Shown one piece after another: positions 1 to 9,391 of a stretch of 47,877 bases of DNA. The notes under the pieces were generated by a model. That model saw only the letters and a program-made list of their open reading frames with translations. It did no database searches and was not told the DNA's origin. The stretch is from Methyloligella sp. (lineage in GTDB: Bacteria; Pseudomonadota; Alphaproteobacteria; Rhizobiales; HXMU1428-3). Numbering within the stretch: the stretch's first letter is position 1; each line of letters starts with the position of its first letter. Position numbers and translations under genes: made by a program. The DNA lies in NCBI GenBank assembly GCA_021604645.1, contig BQJJ01000016.1:1-47877 (forward strand), read 5' to 3'.

Positions 1-818
1 GAATGCCCCTTTAACTTTTTATCAAAAGGAAGAGATACACCACATAATATAATTTCATTCCCATCTTCAAAGGCATGAACATCAAATCCATGCCCAACAC
101 GCACATCCATCATGTCATTCAAATAATGTTCTCCCCTTTTAAAATCTTCACTTGTCGTAATTTTTATGTTTCGTTCTTCACCAGTTATAATATCAATAGT
201 GGCACCATGCCACTCAGCTATTGAGCAATCATCAGTAAACTCTATTTCAGGTGCATGAGTGGCTGCTTTATGTGCATTATAAATAGTTTCAAATTTAAAA
301 CATTGAGGTGTCTGAGCACGCCAAAGATTTGAACGATCTACAGTTTTCACTACCTTTTTTTCTTTGGAAAGTTTGAGTGTATCCGTGACAGGAAGGGCAG
401 GTAGCACAGCCTCAGATGTTGAGAGTTGAACAAGGAGCTTGTCTATTAGATCCTGCGAAAAACAGGGACGCGCACCATCATGAATAAGCACTGTTTCAAC
501 GTCTTGAGTTTCAGAGATCTCCTTAAGAGCTTCTAAGCCTTTTAATACTGAAGCTTGCCGCGTTACACCACCAAATACAGGCGGAAGAAGCCTATCTGAA
601 AAGTTTTTGGCAATATCTTGAAAAATATCCACATCTTCAGCATGAATCACTGGTAATATGCCATCAATAGCTTCATTAGAGTGAAATTTAGTCAATACAT
701 GATGCAGAACAGGCTGACCTTTAAGCAAAACATACTGTTTTGGTAGGTCGCAATTTTCTTGTATTGCTCTGGCCCCACGGCCAGCTGCAACAACCAAAAC
801 AAATGTACCCTTTGTCAT
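1..818 (-). CDS. ispDF: Bifunctional IspD/IspF, 3' end cut by window edge
   Basis: Fusion enzyme of the non-mevalonate isoprenoid pathway. The IspD part makes CDP-methylerythritol from CTP and MEP; the IspF part cyclises its phosphorylated product. I translated it by hand from the ATG at 818-816; 272 residues are visible before the window edge. The N-terminus shows the nucleotidyltransferase loop VVAAGRGARA, then the IspD motif HDGARPCF. The IspF domain begins near residue 240 with RVGHGFDVHAFEDG, whose D-x-H is the metal-binding pair. Most of IspF lies outside the window. IspDF fusions are common in Alphaproteobacteria, and placement divergent from dusB-ntrBC is the usual rhizobial arrangement (from memory). 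The start fits, because the protein begins directly at the IspD domain. Confidence 0.95.
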   Translation of the reverse strand, partial: MTKGTFVLVVAAGRGARAIQENCDLPKQYVLLKGQPVLHHVLTKFHSNEAIDGILPVIHAEDVDIFQDIAKNFSDRLLPPVFGGVTRQASVLKGLEALKEISETQDVETVLIHDGARPCFSQDLIDKLLVQLSTSEAVLPALPVTDTLKLSKEKKVVKTVDRSNLWRAQTPQCFKFETIYNAHKAATHAPEIEFTDDCSIAEWHGATIDIITGEERNIKITTSEDFKRGEHYLNDMMDVRVGHGFDVHAFEDGNEIILCGVSLPFDKKLKGH

Positions 819-1194
819 AAATAGTTCCTAGTTGTGAAAAGTTCTCAAAGTTTACGGCATATCGAACAGCTGAGTTTATTAAATGGTCCAAAACACAAAA
901 ATTTTCGTAGAGACCAGTAAGTTGACTAACAAAATTTCACAATAATAGAAATGCCCACCTAAAATTTTTTATGCAAGAAAACACAGCTCAAAAGAGAGAG
1001 ACAAAAATTAAATAAAATTGGCTTCATATTTGCAAAGAACATACTAATATTGACTAAATTATACGCAACAACAAAAAATGCACATATTTTAAACAAAGTG
1101 AAGCCTTTATGCATAATATTTAATCATGAGCGGCCTATTTAAGGGGCATTAACCAAAGTTTTGAGCCTGTATTATTAAAGCAGGTCAGCGTTTC

Positions 1195-1293
1195 GATGAA
1201 TTTATAGGCATTTAAAGAGGTGGTTGTTAATAGGCAAGCTAAAGGACCACTAAAAATTCCAGTTGTTAATAAGCAATCTGAAGGAACACTAAG
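1195..1293 (+). repeat. Three copies of a dispersed ~33-bp element upstream of dusB
   Basis: Two full-length copies lie at 1222-1254 and 1261-1293 (39 bp period, 7 differences over about 40 bp when flanks are included). A degraded copy sits at about 1195-1221. Both full copies contain GTTGTTAATA followed by AGGCAAGCTAAAGG or AAGCAATCTGAAGG and an ACCACTAA/ACACTAA end. They align without gaps to copies at 3600, 3640, 12404 and 30316. The hairpin arms are poor in these copies, so they look like older or diverged members. Confidence 0.75.
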
Positions 1294-1300
1294 AATACCA

Positions 1301-1339
1301 GCCTCCATAGGAGGCATAATATACAAAGGGGGCAGCCCC
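1301..1339 (+). promoter_or_regulatory. Two small hairpins in the dusB leader
   Basis: GCCTCC (1301-1306) pairs perfectly with GGAGGC (1310-1315) across a 3-nt ATA loop, and GGGG (1329-1332) pairs with CCCC (1336-1339) across CAG. Both lie 17-55 nt before the dusB start. The first hairpin buries a strong Shine-Dalgarno-like GGAGG that has no usable start codon at the right distance, since the dusB frame is stopped at 1317. A role in dusB expression is inference only. Confidence 0.4.
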
Positions 1340-1355
1340 AAAATACAAGAAAACG

Positions 1356-2351
1356 GTGGGTATGAACGATAAAGCTATAAAAATTGGTAACTTTAACCTA
1401 AGCGGTAAGGCGATTTTAGCGCCAATGTCTGGGGTTACCGATTTTCCTTTTCGAAAATTAGCCCATCAATGGGGCGCTCCGTTAGTCGTTTCTGAAATGG
1501 TGGCTAGCGAAAGCCTTGTTAATGCAAACAAAGATATGAGCCGCCGTGCCATTGGTGAGCACTTAGCCCCCTTCGTAATCCAGTTAGCTGGCAGAAAAGC
1601 ATTTTGGATGGCAGAAGCTGCCAAAAGAGTGGAAGACCTTGGCGCTGATATAATCGATATCAATATGGGCTGCCCTGCAAAACAAGTTACAAAAGGACTA
1701 TCCGGTTCAGCGCTAATGCGCGACCTTGATCACGCCCTTACCTTAATTGAGGCCGTCGTCAACGCCACAACAAAACCGGTGACCTTGAAAATGCGACTTG
1801 GATGGGATGACAGTACTATCAATTCACCGGAACTTGCCAAAAGGGCCGAAGACGCCGGCGTGCAGGCCTTCACTGTACATGGTCGAACCAGACAACAATT
1901 TTATAAAGGTCAAGCAGACTGGTCAAAAGTAAAAGCCGTCAAAGAAGCCATCTCAAAACCTCTTTTTGTAAATGGAGACATCTGCACACTAGAAGATGCA
2001 AAAGCTGCAATGGCAGCCTCTAAAGCTGATGGCGTAATGATAGGAAGAGGAGCATATGGTGCCCCTTGGCTCCCAGCGCAAATGTCAAGAGAACTGAATG
2101 GCCAAGAACCTTTAAAGCCATCTCTTGTCGAGTATAAAAATTGCGTTCTCGAACATTATGACCACATGCTTAGTCACTACGGCAAAAAGTTTGGCGTCAA
2201 GAGCGCACGCAAACATTTGGTTTGGTATGTCGATCATTTTGAAAAAAACGAAATAGAAGCCAAACAATGGAGACAAAAACTTTGCTCCACAGAGAACATC
2301 ACCGATGTCACTAAACACCTCAATTCATTTTTTGAAGAAAGAGAGTGCTGA
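1356..2351 (+). CDS. dusB: tRNA-dihydrouridine synthase, DusB type
   Basis: FMN-dependent enzyme that reduces uridine to dihydrouridine in the D-loop of tRNA. The TIM-barrel start APMSGVTDFPFRKLA is at residues 22-36. The active-site segment DINMGCPAKQVTK carries the catalytic Cys106. The FMN-phosphate region FVNGDICTLEDA and GRGAYGAPW follow. At 331 residues it has normal family length. The start is uncertain: GTG at 1356 or ATG at 1362, neither with a good ribosome-binding site. It is the first gene of the dusB-ntrBC string and ends 81 bp before ntrB. This position upstream of ntrB resembles the dus-fis and nifR3-ntrB arrangements known in proteobacteria. Confidence 0.95.
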   Translation: MGMNDKAIKIGNFNLSGKAILAPMSGVTDFPFRKLAHQWGAPLVVSEMVASESLVNANKDMSRRAIGEHLAPFVIQLAGRKAFWMAEAAKRVEDLGADIIDINMGCPAKQVTKGLSGSALMRDLDHALTLIEAVVNATTKPVTLKMRLGWDDSTINSPELAKRAEDAGVQAFTVHGRTRQQFYKGQADWSKVKAVKEAISKPLFVNGDICTLEDAKAAMAASKADGVMIGRGAYGAPWLPAQMSRELNGQEPLKPSLVEYKNCVLEHYDHMLSHYGKKFGVKSARKHLVWYVDHFEKNEIEAKQWRQKLCSTENITDVTKHLNSFFEEREC

Positions 2352-2392
2352 GTAAAATTAAAAAATAAAAAAACATCAAAATAAATTTTCAA

Positions 2393-2427
2393 GCAGGACA
2401 CTATAAAACAGGACTTTTAAGCAGGAC
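2393..2427 (+). repeat. Triple GCAGGAC motif before ntrB
   Basis: GCAGGAC occurs at 2393-2399 and 2421-2427, with ACAGGAC at 2408-2414, so the copies are 15 and 13 bp apart. The last copy supplies the AGGA that serves as ntrB's ribosome-binding site, 7 nt before its ATG. The others could be spare translation-initiation sites or remains of a local duplication. No function is shown. Confidence 0.45.
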
Positions 2428-2432
2428 TAGGG

Positions 2433-3578
2433 ATGGATAACAATCAAATACTAAATGCAGTTCCCCACCCCATCATTGTGATCAATGATGAAAACGACAT
2501 TACTTATGCGAATGCAGCAGCTGAGTTGTTCTATCACTCGGGCCTTGAGCTACTAAAGAAAAGCAAAATTGATGACCTTCTTCCTTTTGGCTGTCCCATC
2601 CTGACGGCCATAGATCAAGTGCGACACAAATCCTGCAGCTACAATGAATATGGCATCAATATCGCCACACCAAAATTAAAAGAAAATTACATTGTTGATG
2701 TGTTTTGCGGGCCAATTGGGGAGAGCACAACCAACAAAACAAACAATAACAGCACCGCACGCTCAAATCACATTCTCATTCAATTTCAACTTCGTTCAAT
2801 GGCGCAAATGATTGAGAGACAAATAAGCTATAGAGGGGCTGCTAAAACAGTGAACGGCGTCGCAGCTGTCCTAGCTCACGAAATTAAAAACCCACTATCA
2901 GGCATCCGAGGTGCGGCACAGCTACTAGAAATGGCGGTCACAGAAGATGACCAAATGCTAGCCCGTCTAATTTGCGAAGAAACAGACCGCATAAGAAAAC
3001 TAGTAGACCGTATGGAAATATTTGGTGATGAACGCCCAATTCAATCAATTCCAATTAATATCCACTCAGTCCTCCATCACGTAACCGAGATTGCAAAAAA
3101 TGGTTTTGCCAGCAAAGTACAAATCGAACAAAATTACGATCCAAGTTTGCCAAAAGTCGCTGGTGAGAGAGACTTCCTCATCCAGCTCTATTTAAACTTA
3201 ATAAAAAATGCTGCTGAAGCCTTAGAAGACAGAGACGATGGAGTTATAACACTAGAAACCTCCTTCCGCCCTGGCTTCAGACTGACATTACCAGGCACAA
3301 AAGAACGCGTCATTCTCCCATTAGAAATTGTCGTCAAAGATAATGGACCAGGTGTCAGAGAAGATATCCTACCTCATTTATTTGACCCATTTGTCTCGAG
3401 CAAAGCAAAGGGATCAGGTCTCGGCCTCGCTCTCGTTGCTAAAATGATTGCAGATCATGGCGGAACAATTGAATGCGAGAGCAGTGAAAGCGGAACCATC
3501 TTCCGAACAAGATTACCCATTGCGGAAACAGACGACATAAATGAAACCAAAACGATAGAGCAACACACGCAAGTATGA
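2433..3578 (+). CDS. ntrB: Nitrogen regulation sensor kinase NtrB
   Basis: Cytoplasmic histidine kinase/phosphatase that controls NtrC in response to nitrogen status through PII. There are no membrane segments. A PAS domain occupies about residues 1-115. The dimerisation/phosphoacceptor helix carries AHEIKNPLSGIRGAAQ with phosphorylatable His149. The ATPase domain has N-box LNLIKNAAEAL (N255/N259), G1 box DNGPG (303-307), LFDPFVSSK and G2 box GSGLGL (327-332). Length (381) is normal. A short loop rich in Asn/Thr (99-112) follows the PAS domain. The ATG at 2433 has AGGA 7 nt upstream. It is followed after 109 bp by ntrC, with two copies of the dispersed repeat in the gap. Confidence 0.96.
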   Translation: MDNNQILNAVPHPIIVINDENDITYANAAAELFYHSGLELLKKSKIDDLLPFGCPILTAIDQVRHKSCSYNEYGINIATPKLKENYIVDVFCGPIGESTTNKTNNNSTARSNHILIQFQLRSMAQMIERQISYRGAAKTVNGVAAVLAHEIKNPLSGIRGAAQLLEMAVTEDDQMLARLICEETDRIRKLVDRMEIFGDERPIQSIPINIHSVLHHVTEIAKNGFASKVQIEQNYDPSLPKVAGERDFLIQLYLNLIKNAAEALEDRDDGVITLETSFRPGFRLTLPGTKERVILPLEIVVKDNGPGVREDILPHLFDPFVSSKAKGSGLGLALVAKMIADHGGTIECESSESGTIFRTRLPIAETDDINETKTIEQHTQV

Positions 3579-3599
3579 ATTCGTTTTTGGAAATAGCTC

Positions 3600-3672
3600 G
3601 GTTGGTGGTCGGCAACCTGAAGCGCAACTAAATTAGTGCGGTTGCTTGTGGGCAACCTGGAGCACAACTAAA
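3600..3672 (+). repeat. Pair of dispersed 33-bp elements between ntrB and ntrC
   Basis: Copies at 3600-3632 and 3640-3672 differ at 5 of 33 positions and repeat with a 40-bp period. These are the best-formed members of the family. In the second, GGTTGC (3640-3645) and GCAACC (3652-3657) form a perfect 6-bp stem with a 6-nt loop. In the first, GGTTG and CAACC pair across 8 nt. Both then carry CTGAAGCGCAACTAA or CTGGAGCACAACTAA. The second copy ends 15 nt before the ntrC ATG, so it would sit in the ntrC translation-initiation region of an ntrBC transcript. Confidence 0.8.
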
Positions 3673-3687
3673 ATGAGGAAATAGGCA

Positions 3688-5127
3688 ATGCCCAATAATG
3701 AAATATTAATTGCAGATGATGATGCCGCCATTCGCACCGTACTCACACAAGCGTTAAGCAGAGCCGGCTATTCTCCTCGAGCAACAAGTAACGCAGCAAC
3801 ACTTTGGCGCTGGGCTGAAGCTGGTGATGGTGACCTCATCATAACGGATGTAGTCATGCCAGACGAAAATGCCTTTAATCTCATCCCCCAAATCAAAAAA
3901 CAGCGCCCAGAACTTCCTATCATCGTTATGAGCGCTGAAAACACCATCATGACAGCAATCAAAGCATCAGAAAAAGGTGCCTTTGACTACCTGCCCAAAC
4001 CTTTTGATTTAACCGAATTAATGAATGTCATCGAGCGGGCCCTGGAAGAACCCGCAAAACCAAATATCAAAAATGTCGTTGAAGAAGATAATGAGCAATT
4101 ACCACTGATTGGTCGTTCAATTGCCATGCAAGATATTTATCGCATTATCGCACGCGTAATGAAAACAGATCTTTCAGTTATGATACGAGGTGAAAGTGGG
4201 ACCGGTAAAGAATTGGTAGCAAGAGCCTTACATGACTTTTCCAACCGAGTTGCCGGGCCATTTGTTGCCATCAATATGGCGGCTATCCCAAGAGAGTTAA
4301 TCGAAAGCGAATTATTTGGCCACGAAAAAGGGGCCTTTACCGGGGCCCAGGGCCGCCATATAGGCCGTTTTGAGCAAGCTGAAGGTGGTACATTATTTCT
4401 CGACGAAATAGGCGACATGCCCCTCGAAGCTCAAACTAGATTATTGAGGGTTCTCCAGGAAGGGGAATACACCAGGGTTGGCGGACGCGTCCCTATTAAA
4501 ACAAACGTAAGAATTGTTGCCGCCACTCACAGAGATTTACAAAAACTCATCCTTGCCGGAACGTTCCGAGAAGACCTTTACTACAGATTAAACGTGGTCC
4601 CAATTAAAGTCCCTCCATTAAGATCAAGGCTTGATGATATATCTGACCTAGCTCACCATTTCTTACGCAAAGCTGAAGAGCAGGGCTTGCCAGTTAAACG
4701 TTTTGAAGCTGATGCGATTAAGCGCATGCAAAACTATCAATGGCCTGGCAATGTGCGCGAATTAGAAAACTTTGTACAACGCATTACCGCTCTGCACCCA
4801 GAGGAGGTCATTACAAAAGTCGTGGTGGAAGAAGAACTTTCAAGTTCAATTTCTCCCTCAGAACCAGTAATGAAAGAAGAAAAATCCTTACCCGGGTTTG
4901 TAGCTAACCATCTGCAAAATTATTTTACCACATTTGGCGCAGATCTTCCCCCACCAGGTCTCTATGATCGTGTGATAAAAGAAGTGGAAAAGCCCCTTAT
5001 TCTGGCCGCATTGGCAGCGACAAATGGCAACCAAATTAAAGCTTCTGACCTCCTTGGTATTAATAGAAATACCTTGAGAAAAAAAATCAGAGATCTGGAT
5101 ATACAATTTCATCCAATTCGTCACTAA
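3688..5127 (+). CDS. ntrC: Nitrogen regulator NtrC, sigma-54 activator
   Basis: Response regulator that activates sigma-54 promoters under nitrogen limitation when phosphorylated by NtrB. The receiver domain (1-120) has the acidic pocket ADDD at 9-12 and phospho-acceptor Asp54. The AAA+ domain has Walker A GESGTGKE (168-175), an intact sigma-54-contacting GAFTGA loop (215-220) and Walker [11 protein letters not shown] (234-243). A C-terminal Fis-type helix-turn-helix ends with [12 protein letters not shown]. Length (479) is typical. The ATG at 3688 follows GAGGAAA. A terminator 35 nt after the stop separates it from ntrY. Confidence 0.97.
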   Translation: MPNNEILIADDDAAIRTVLTQALSRAGYSPRATSNAATLWRWAEAGDGDLIITDVVMPDENAFNLIPQIKKQRPELPIIVMSAENTIMTAIKASEKGAFDYLPKPFDLTELMNVIERALEEPAKPNIKNVVEEDNEQLPLIGRSIAMQDIYRIIARVMKTDLSVMIRGESGTGKELVARALHDFSNRVAGPFVAINMAAIPRELIESELFGHEKGAFTGAQGRHIGRFEQAEGGTLFLDEIGDMPLEAQTRLLRVLQEGEYTRVGGRVPIKTNVRIVAATHRDLQKLILAGTFREDLYYRLNVVPIKVPPLRSRLDDISDLAHHFLRKAEEQGLPVKRFEADAIKRMQNYQWPGNVRELENFVQRITALHPEEVITKVVVEEELSSSISPSEPVMKEEKSLPGFVANHLQNYFTTFGADLPPPGLYDRVIKEVEKPLILAALAATNGNQIKASDLLGINRNTLRKKIRDLDIQFHPIRH

Positions 5128-5162
5128 ACAGTCACATAGCAACGACAAATTACATTTTGTAG

Positions 5163-5205
5163 AAAAAGGGGCTTGTTGGGTAAAAAAATCCCAACTGCCC
5201 TTTTT
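5163..5205 (+). terminator. Rho-independent terminator after ntrC
   Basis: AAAAAGGG (5163-5170) pairs with CCCTTTTT (5198-5205), and inside it TTGGG (5076+100 offset: 5176-5180) pairs with CCCAA (5190-5194), leaving a small internal loop. The stem ends in a T run. It lies 36 nt past the ntrC stop, so ntrBC and ntrYX look like separate transcription units. Confidence 0.8.
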
Positions 5206-5419
5206 GTTGCCATAATATCCCAGTTAGTGTCATGTAAACATCATAGATTTTCTGTTAATCATCTTTCACAAATAAAACTTGTGTTTCATGGGAAAAACTG
5301 TCACTCATTAGCAACAGGAAATTGTGATGCTTTCTGATCACAGTTAGATGAAAATTTCATGAGAAATTATCTAACAAACAAGAGTACACAGGCAGATATC
5401 TGAAGTCAGTATATCCAAT

Positions 5420-7897
5420 GTGAATGTATCTGAATTTATGAACGGTAAAGAGTTTCGGTCTTATAAAATGTCAGAAGAGAAAACAAACATAAATACCGAA
5501 AAGGCGGACCCCAAAAAAGAAAGACCAGAAGAAAACAAAATTCTTCAAAAAGGTCAAAAAGATCTTAAAAAAGATCAGGGCTCCCTAAAAAAAACTGCTC
5601 GCCTTACCAAAGTTAAAGTTCAAAAATCAGCAAAAAAACTCATTAAAGCAAGCAACATTGTCTCTCATGTAGATAGACCTCTTCTATTCAAAGCTGGCCT
5701 GATCACAGTCGTCATGGCTCTTTTATCAGCTGTCGTCACTTTTCTTATTCTCACAGGTCTCACACCAATTGCCCCGTCTAATAACGTAGTCATTACAGTA
5801 CTATTGATAAACTGCGCCTTGATCCTCGCTTTGGTGACAATCGTTCTCTGGCAAATTTATTTGTTATGGCAGGATAGAAAAGGTCAAACGGCAGGAGCAG
5901 AACTTCACATTCGCATTGTGAGTCTCTTTTGTATGATCGCAATGCTACCGGCTATCATCCTTGCTATTTTCGCCAGCTTTTCACTCGACCAACGTTTGGA
6001 TTATTGGTTCTCAAAACGAATTGCTGCCATCATTGATACATCCGGCGATGTTGCTCGATCTTTTCTAGACGAACATGGCCAAGTCATCAGATCAGACATT
6101 GTAGCTATGGCCACAGATTTGGACGAGAGTTGGAATACGGTCAATGGAAATAGAGAAAAATTTGACCAACTTTTAACCTCTCAAACGGCGTTGCGCTCCT
6201 TGCAAATGTCATATGTTTTTGATGCTGATGGAGTGGTCTTGGCAAAAGCAGCCACTGAACCAAACCGTTATTTTTCACAACCCAGTAATGTTGTCATGGC
6301 AACAGTGGATAATAATAAAGTTTCGATCATTCCACCTGGATCAACCAATGAATTAGCCGCTGTTAAAAAGTTAGAAAAAATCCCTGGCGCTTACCTTTAC
6401 GTATATCGCCAAGTAAATCAAAATGTGATTAAGCACCTAAACCGAACCAAAGAACATATCGCCGCTTATAAATCTCTACAGAAAAACAGAGCCGGAATTC
6501 AAGTCGCATTTGGCTTAATGTATGTCCTCATCGCATTAATACTCCTGCTAGCAGCAGTCTGGTTGGGAATTTGGCTAGCTAATCGCATTATCTCACCAAT
6601 TAGAGACCTCATCAGCGCGGCTCAAAAAGTGTCAGCTGGTGACTTGGACGCAGAAGTACCTGTACACAAAAGAGATGGTGACGTCGGTCATCTCACCAAA
6701 ACATTCAATAATATGACCGGGCAATTGCGACAACAACGCGATAACTTAATGGAAGCCAATTTTACCATAGATGAAAGACGGCGGTTCATCGAAGCGGTTC
6801 TCTCAAGTGTTAGCGCTGGGATCATGGGGGCAGACTTAGACGGCAAGATAAACCTGGTTAACAAAAGCGCCGGCGCACTCCTTGTAAAAAATGAAGAAGA
6901 CCTTGTCGGCAATCCATTAAGCACAGCCGTTCCAGAAATTTACGAAATTTGGCGTGACTTAAAACAAGAACAAAAAACAGATTGCGAAAGACAAATCACA
7001 CTGATGGCAGGTGATGTTGAACGCAGCTTTGCCGTTCGCGTAACAGAAGAAAGTTCGGAAGATCAAGATTACGGATATGTCATTACCTTTGATGACATAA
7101 CAGAACTCGTAAGCGCAGAACGAAACAGCGCTTGGTCAGATATCGCTAGACGTATCGCCCATGAAATCAAAAATCCGCTCACACCAATTCAACTTTCAGC
7201 TGAACGCATTCGCCGCAAATATGGTGATAAAATTCAAGATGACCGTGATGTCTTTGACAAATGTACAGACACCATCATCAGACAAGTCGCAGACATCGGC
7301 CGCATGGTAGATGAGTTTTCATCATTCGCAAGATTACCAACACCAACCATGGAGTTTCAAGACATCCGTGAAGTGGTGAAGGAAGCTGTATTTCTATTCC
7401 AGGTCAGCGAATCCAATATAAAAATTAATGTCGATGTACCAAAAGAATCCGTCATAGCTTATTTCGACAGACGGTTAATTAATCAGGCCGTGACGAACCT
7501 GGTGAAAAATGCAAGTGAAGCAATTGAAACCGCGAAAGAAAGTGGCATCGATGTTAAAGGTGAAATAGAAACAACAGTTCGTATCAAAAACGAAACGGTT
7601 TATATCGATGTACTTGATAATGGTTGCGGCTTACCCAAAAACAATCGAAACAGACTAACCGAGCCATACATGACAACAAGAGCCAAAGGAACCGGCCTTG
7701 GGCTTGCAATTGTACAAAGAATTACGGAGCAACATGGAGGCTCATTACGCCTTGCTGATGCACCAACAACTGCCAAAAGAAAACATGGCGCAAAAATTAG
7801 TCTGGTTATTCCGTTAAAAACACCAGCTAATCATAAAAAAGAGAAACCAGAATTAGGTGAGGTTATCTCACAACAACAATCTGGAAACGCTGCTTAA
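5420..7897 (+). CDS. ntrY: Membrane sensor kinase NtrY
   Basis: Sensor kinase partner of NtrX, linked in Alphaproteobacteria to nitrogen, redox and envelope responses. A charged, Lys-rich N-terminal tail (about 1-85) precedes three hydrophobic segments (about 88-112, 120-150 and 163-190), an extracytoplasmic region, and a fourth segment near 360-390 followed by HAMP (about 390-440). A PAS domain follows at about 455-560. The phosphoacceptor motif IARRIAHEIKNPLTPIQLS has His581, and the ATPase domain has N-box NLVKNASEAIE, DNGCGL and GTGLGLAI. The start is uncertain: GTG at 5420 (used here), ATG at 5438 or ATG at 5468; none has a clear ribosome-binding site. It begins about 290 bp after ntrC and is 72 bp from ntrX. 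Confidence 0.95.
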   Translation: MNVSEFMNGKEFRSYKMSEEKTNINTEKADPKKERPEENKILQKGQKDLKKDQGSLKKTARLTKVKVQKSAKKLIKASNIVSHVDRPLLFKAGLITVVMALLSAVVTFLILTGLTPIAPSNNVVITVLLINCALILALVTIVLWQIYLLWQDRKGQTAGAELHIRIVSLFCMIAMLPAIILAIFASFSLDQRLDYWFSKRIAAIIDTSGDVARSFLDEHGQVIRSDIVAMATDLDESWNTVNGNREKFDQLLTSQTALRSLQMSYVFDADGVVLAKAATEPNRYFSQPSNVVMATVDNNKVSIIPPGSTNELAAVKKLEKIPGAYLYVYRQVNQNVIKHLNRTKEHIAAYKSLQKNRAGIQVAFGLMYVLIALILLLAAVWLGIWLANRIISPIRDLISAAQKVSAGDLDAEVPVHKRDGDVGHLTKTFNNMTGQLRQQRDNLMEANFTIDERRRFIEAVLSSVSAGIMGADLDGKINLVNKSAGALLVKNEEDLVGNPLSTAVPEIYEIWRDLKQEQKTDCERQITLMAGDVERSFAVRVTEESSEDQDYGYVITFDDITELVSAERNSAWSDIARRIAHEIKNPLTPIQLSAERIRRKYGDKIQDDRDVFDKCTDTIIRQVADIGRMVDEFSSFARLPTPTMEFQDIREVVKEAVFLFQVSESNIKINVDVPKESVIAYFDRRLINQAVTNLVKNASEAIETAKESGIDVKGEIETTVRIKNETVYIDVLDNGCGLPKNNRNRLTEPYMTTRAKGTGLGLAIVQRITEQHGGSLRLADAPTTAKRKHGAKISLVIPLKTPANHKKEKPELGEVISQQQSGNAA

Positions 7898-7969
7898 AAT
7901 AAAAACGAATTAAATTTTGAATTGTAAACAATAAAACTTTAATACCACTTTTGTTAATAGGGCTATGAC

Positions 7970-9373
7970 ATGATTTCAGACATTCTGATTGTCGACGATG
8001 AAGCAGATATCCGAGACCTCATTTCGGGAATTCTAGAAGATGAGGGGCACAGCACTCGTCTTGCCAAAAACAGCGATGAAGCTTTAGCTGCTGTCGAAGA
8101 AAGAAAACCGCATTTAGTCATTCTAGACATCTGGCTGCAAGGCAGCCGCATGGATGGTCTGGAAGTTCTAAACCAGGTTAAAAAACGTCATCCTGATCTA
8201 CCCATTGTAATCATCTCAGGTCATGGCAATGTTGAAACAGCGGTTACCGCAATTAAACTTGGTGCTTATGATTATGTTGAGAAGCCCTTCAAAGCTGATC
8301 GCCTGCTGCTCATAACAGCAAGAGCTCTAGAAGCATCAAAACTGCGCCGCGAAAACAAAGAACTAAAAGAAAAAAACCCACAAAGCACTGAACTGGTAGG
8401 ACTCTCTGCCCCCATGACGTCGCTAAACCAAAAAATTGAAAAAGTGGCACCAACAAACAGCCGTGTCATGTTCACCGGCCCCTCAGGCTGCGGCAAAGAA
8501 CTCGCAGCCCGTGTAATGCATGAAAAATCGCTACGGCCAACAGGACCATTTGTAGTGATTAATGCGGCTGTCATGGCTCCAGAACGAATGGAAGAAGAAT
8601 TATTTGGTATCGAAGGTGAAGGCGGATTCGCACGCAAAGTCGGCGCACTGGAAGAAGCTCATGGCGGCACTTTATTTGTCGATGAAGTCGCAGACATGCC
8701 AATGGAAACACAGGGGAAAATTCTTCGGGTTTTGGTTGAGCAAAAATTCCAAAGATTGCGCGGAGATAGAAAAGTTGAAGTTGATGTGCGCATCATGTCA
8801 TCAACCAGTAAAGACTTAAACAACGAAATGCAAAGCGGCAATTTCAGGGAAGACCTTTATCATCGTCTATCTGTCGTGCCAATTAAAGTTCCAGGGCTTG
8901 CAGAGCGAAGAGAAGACATCCCCGGCCTGGTTGATTTCTTCATGAACCAAATTTCCATCTCATCTGGTTTGCCAGTGAGGCGTATTGGCGATGACGCAAT
9001 GGCGATTTTACAAACCAATGAATGGCCAGGCAACGTTCGCCAATTGCGCAACATGGTCGAGCGCGTCATGATCCTAACAGATGGTGAAGCAAGCGCAGTT
9101 GTAAGCGCTGACATGCTCCCTGATGATGCCGGAAATTCAGCTGGTTTTGCATCAAGCGGCAATAATGGCGAACATTTCATGTCACTGCCATTAAGAGAAG
9201 CAAGAGAAATTTTCGAACGTGAATATTTAATGGCCCAAATCAATAGATTTGGTGGTAACATTTCAAGAACAGCAGAGTTCGTTGGAATGGAACGCTCAGC
9301 ATTACATAGAAAGCTACGTGCACTTGGCGTGAATTCATCAGAGCGCCAAACAGCAAAAGCAGAAACCAACTAA
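7970..9373 (+). CDS. ntrX: Response regulator NtrX lacking the GAFTGA loop
   Basis: Partner of NtrY. The receiver domain has Asp9/Asp10 and phospho-acceptor Asp53 within LVILDIWLQ. The AAA+ domain has Walker A GPSGCGKE (170-177) and GGTLFVDEVADMP, but where sigma-54 activators have GAFTGA this protein reads ELFGIEGEGGFARKVGALEE. The sigma-54 contact loop is therefore missing, as I recall for other alphaproteobacterial NtrX proteins, and it may act without sigma-54. A Fis-type helix-turn-helix lies at the C-terminus (RTAEFVGMERSALHRKLRAL). Length is 467. trkA starts 18 bp downstream, so ntrY-ntrX-trkA-trkH probably form one operon. Confidence 0.96.
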   Translation: MISDILIVDDEADIRDLISGILEDEGHSTRLAKNSDEALAAVEERKPHLVILDIWLQGSRMDGLEVLNQVKKRHPDLPIVIISGHGNVETAVTAIKLGAYDYVEKPFKADRLLLITARALEASKLRRENKELKEKNPQSTELVGLSAPMTSLNQKIEKVAPTNSRVMFTGPSGCGKELAARVMHEKSLRPTGPFVVINAAVMAPERMEEELFGIEGEGGFARKVGALEEAHGGTLFVDEVADMPMETQGKILRVLVEQKFQRLRGDRKVEVDVRIMSSTSKDLNNEMQSGNFREDLYHRLSVVPIKVPGLAERREDIPGLVDFFMNQISISSGLPVRRIGDDAMAILQTNEWPGNVRQLRNMVERVMILTDGEASAVVSADMLPDDAGNSAGFASSGNNGEHFMSLPLREAREIFEREYLMAQINRFGGNISRTAEFVGMERSALHRKLRALGVNSSERQTAKAETN

Positions 9374-9391
9374 AATAATAACAAGGCCAAA

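Larger units (their letters stand above)
819..1355. other. Intergenic region between divergent ispDF and dusB
   Basis: About 540 bp without a credible gene. The first 300 bp are plain A+T-rich sequence that presumably holds the two divergent promoters; I see no convincing -35/-10 pair. The part nearest dusB holds a cluster of short repeats (1195-1293) and two small hairpins (1301-1339), listed separately. A minus-strand open frame of 68 codons across 1135-1341 shows a 13-residue internal repeat only because the DNA repeat period there is 39 bp. I do not call it a gene. Confidence 0.7.

Noticed and set aside
1135-1341. 68-codon minus-strand open frame with a 13-residue internal repeat
   Set aside because: The repeat comes from the 39-bp period of the non-coding element. 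Copies elsewhere have 40- or 57-bp periods, which would break any reading frame, and there is no ribosome-binding site.
1195-3672. CRISPR array from the short repeats
   Set aside because: Copies are imperfect, lie in twos or threes at scattered loci, have spacers of only a few bases, and no cas genes are present.
5390-5419. Another copy of the 33-bp element (ATCTGAAG before ntrY)
   Set aside because: Only about 8-10 positions match, and the GGCAACC half and the CAACTAAA end are missing.
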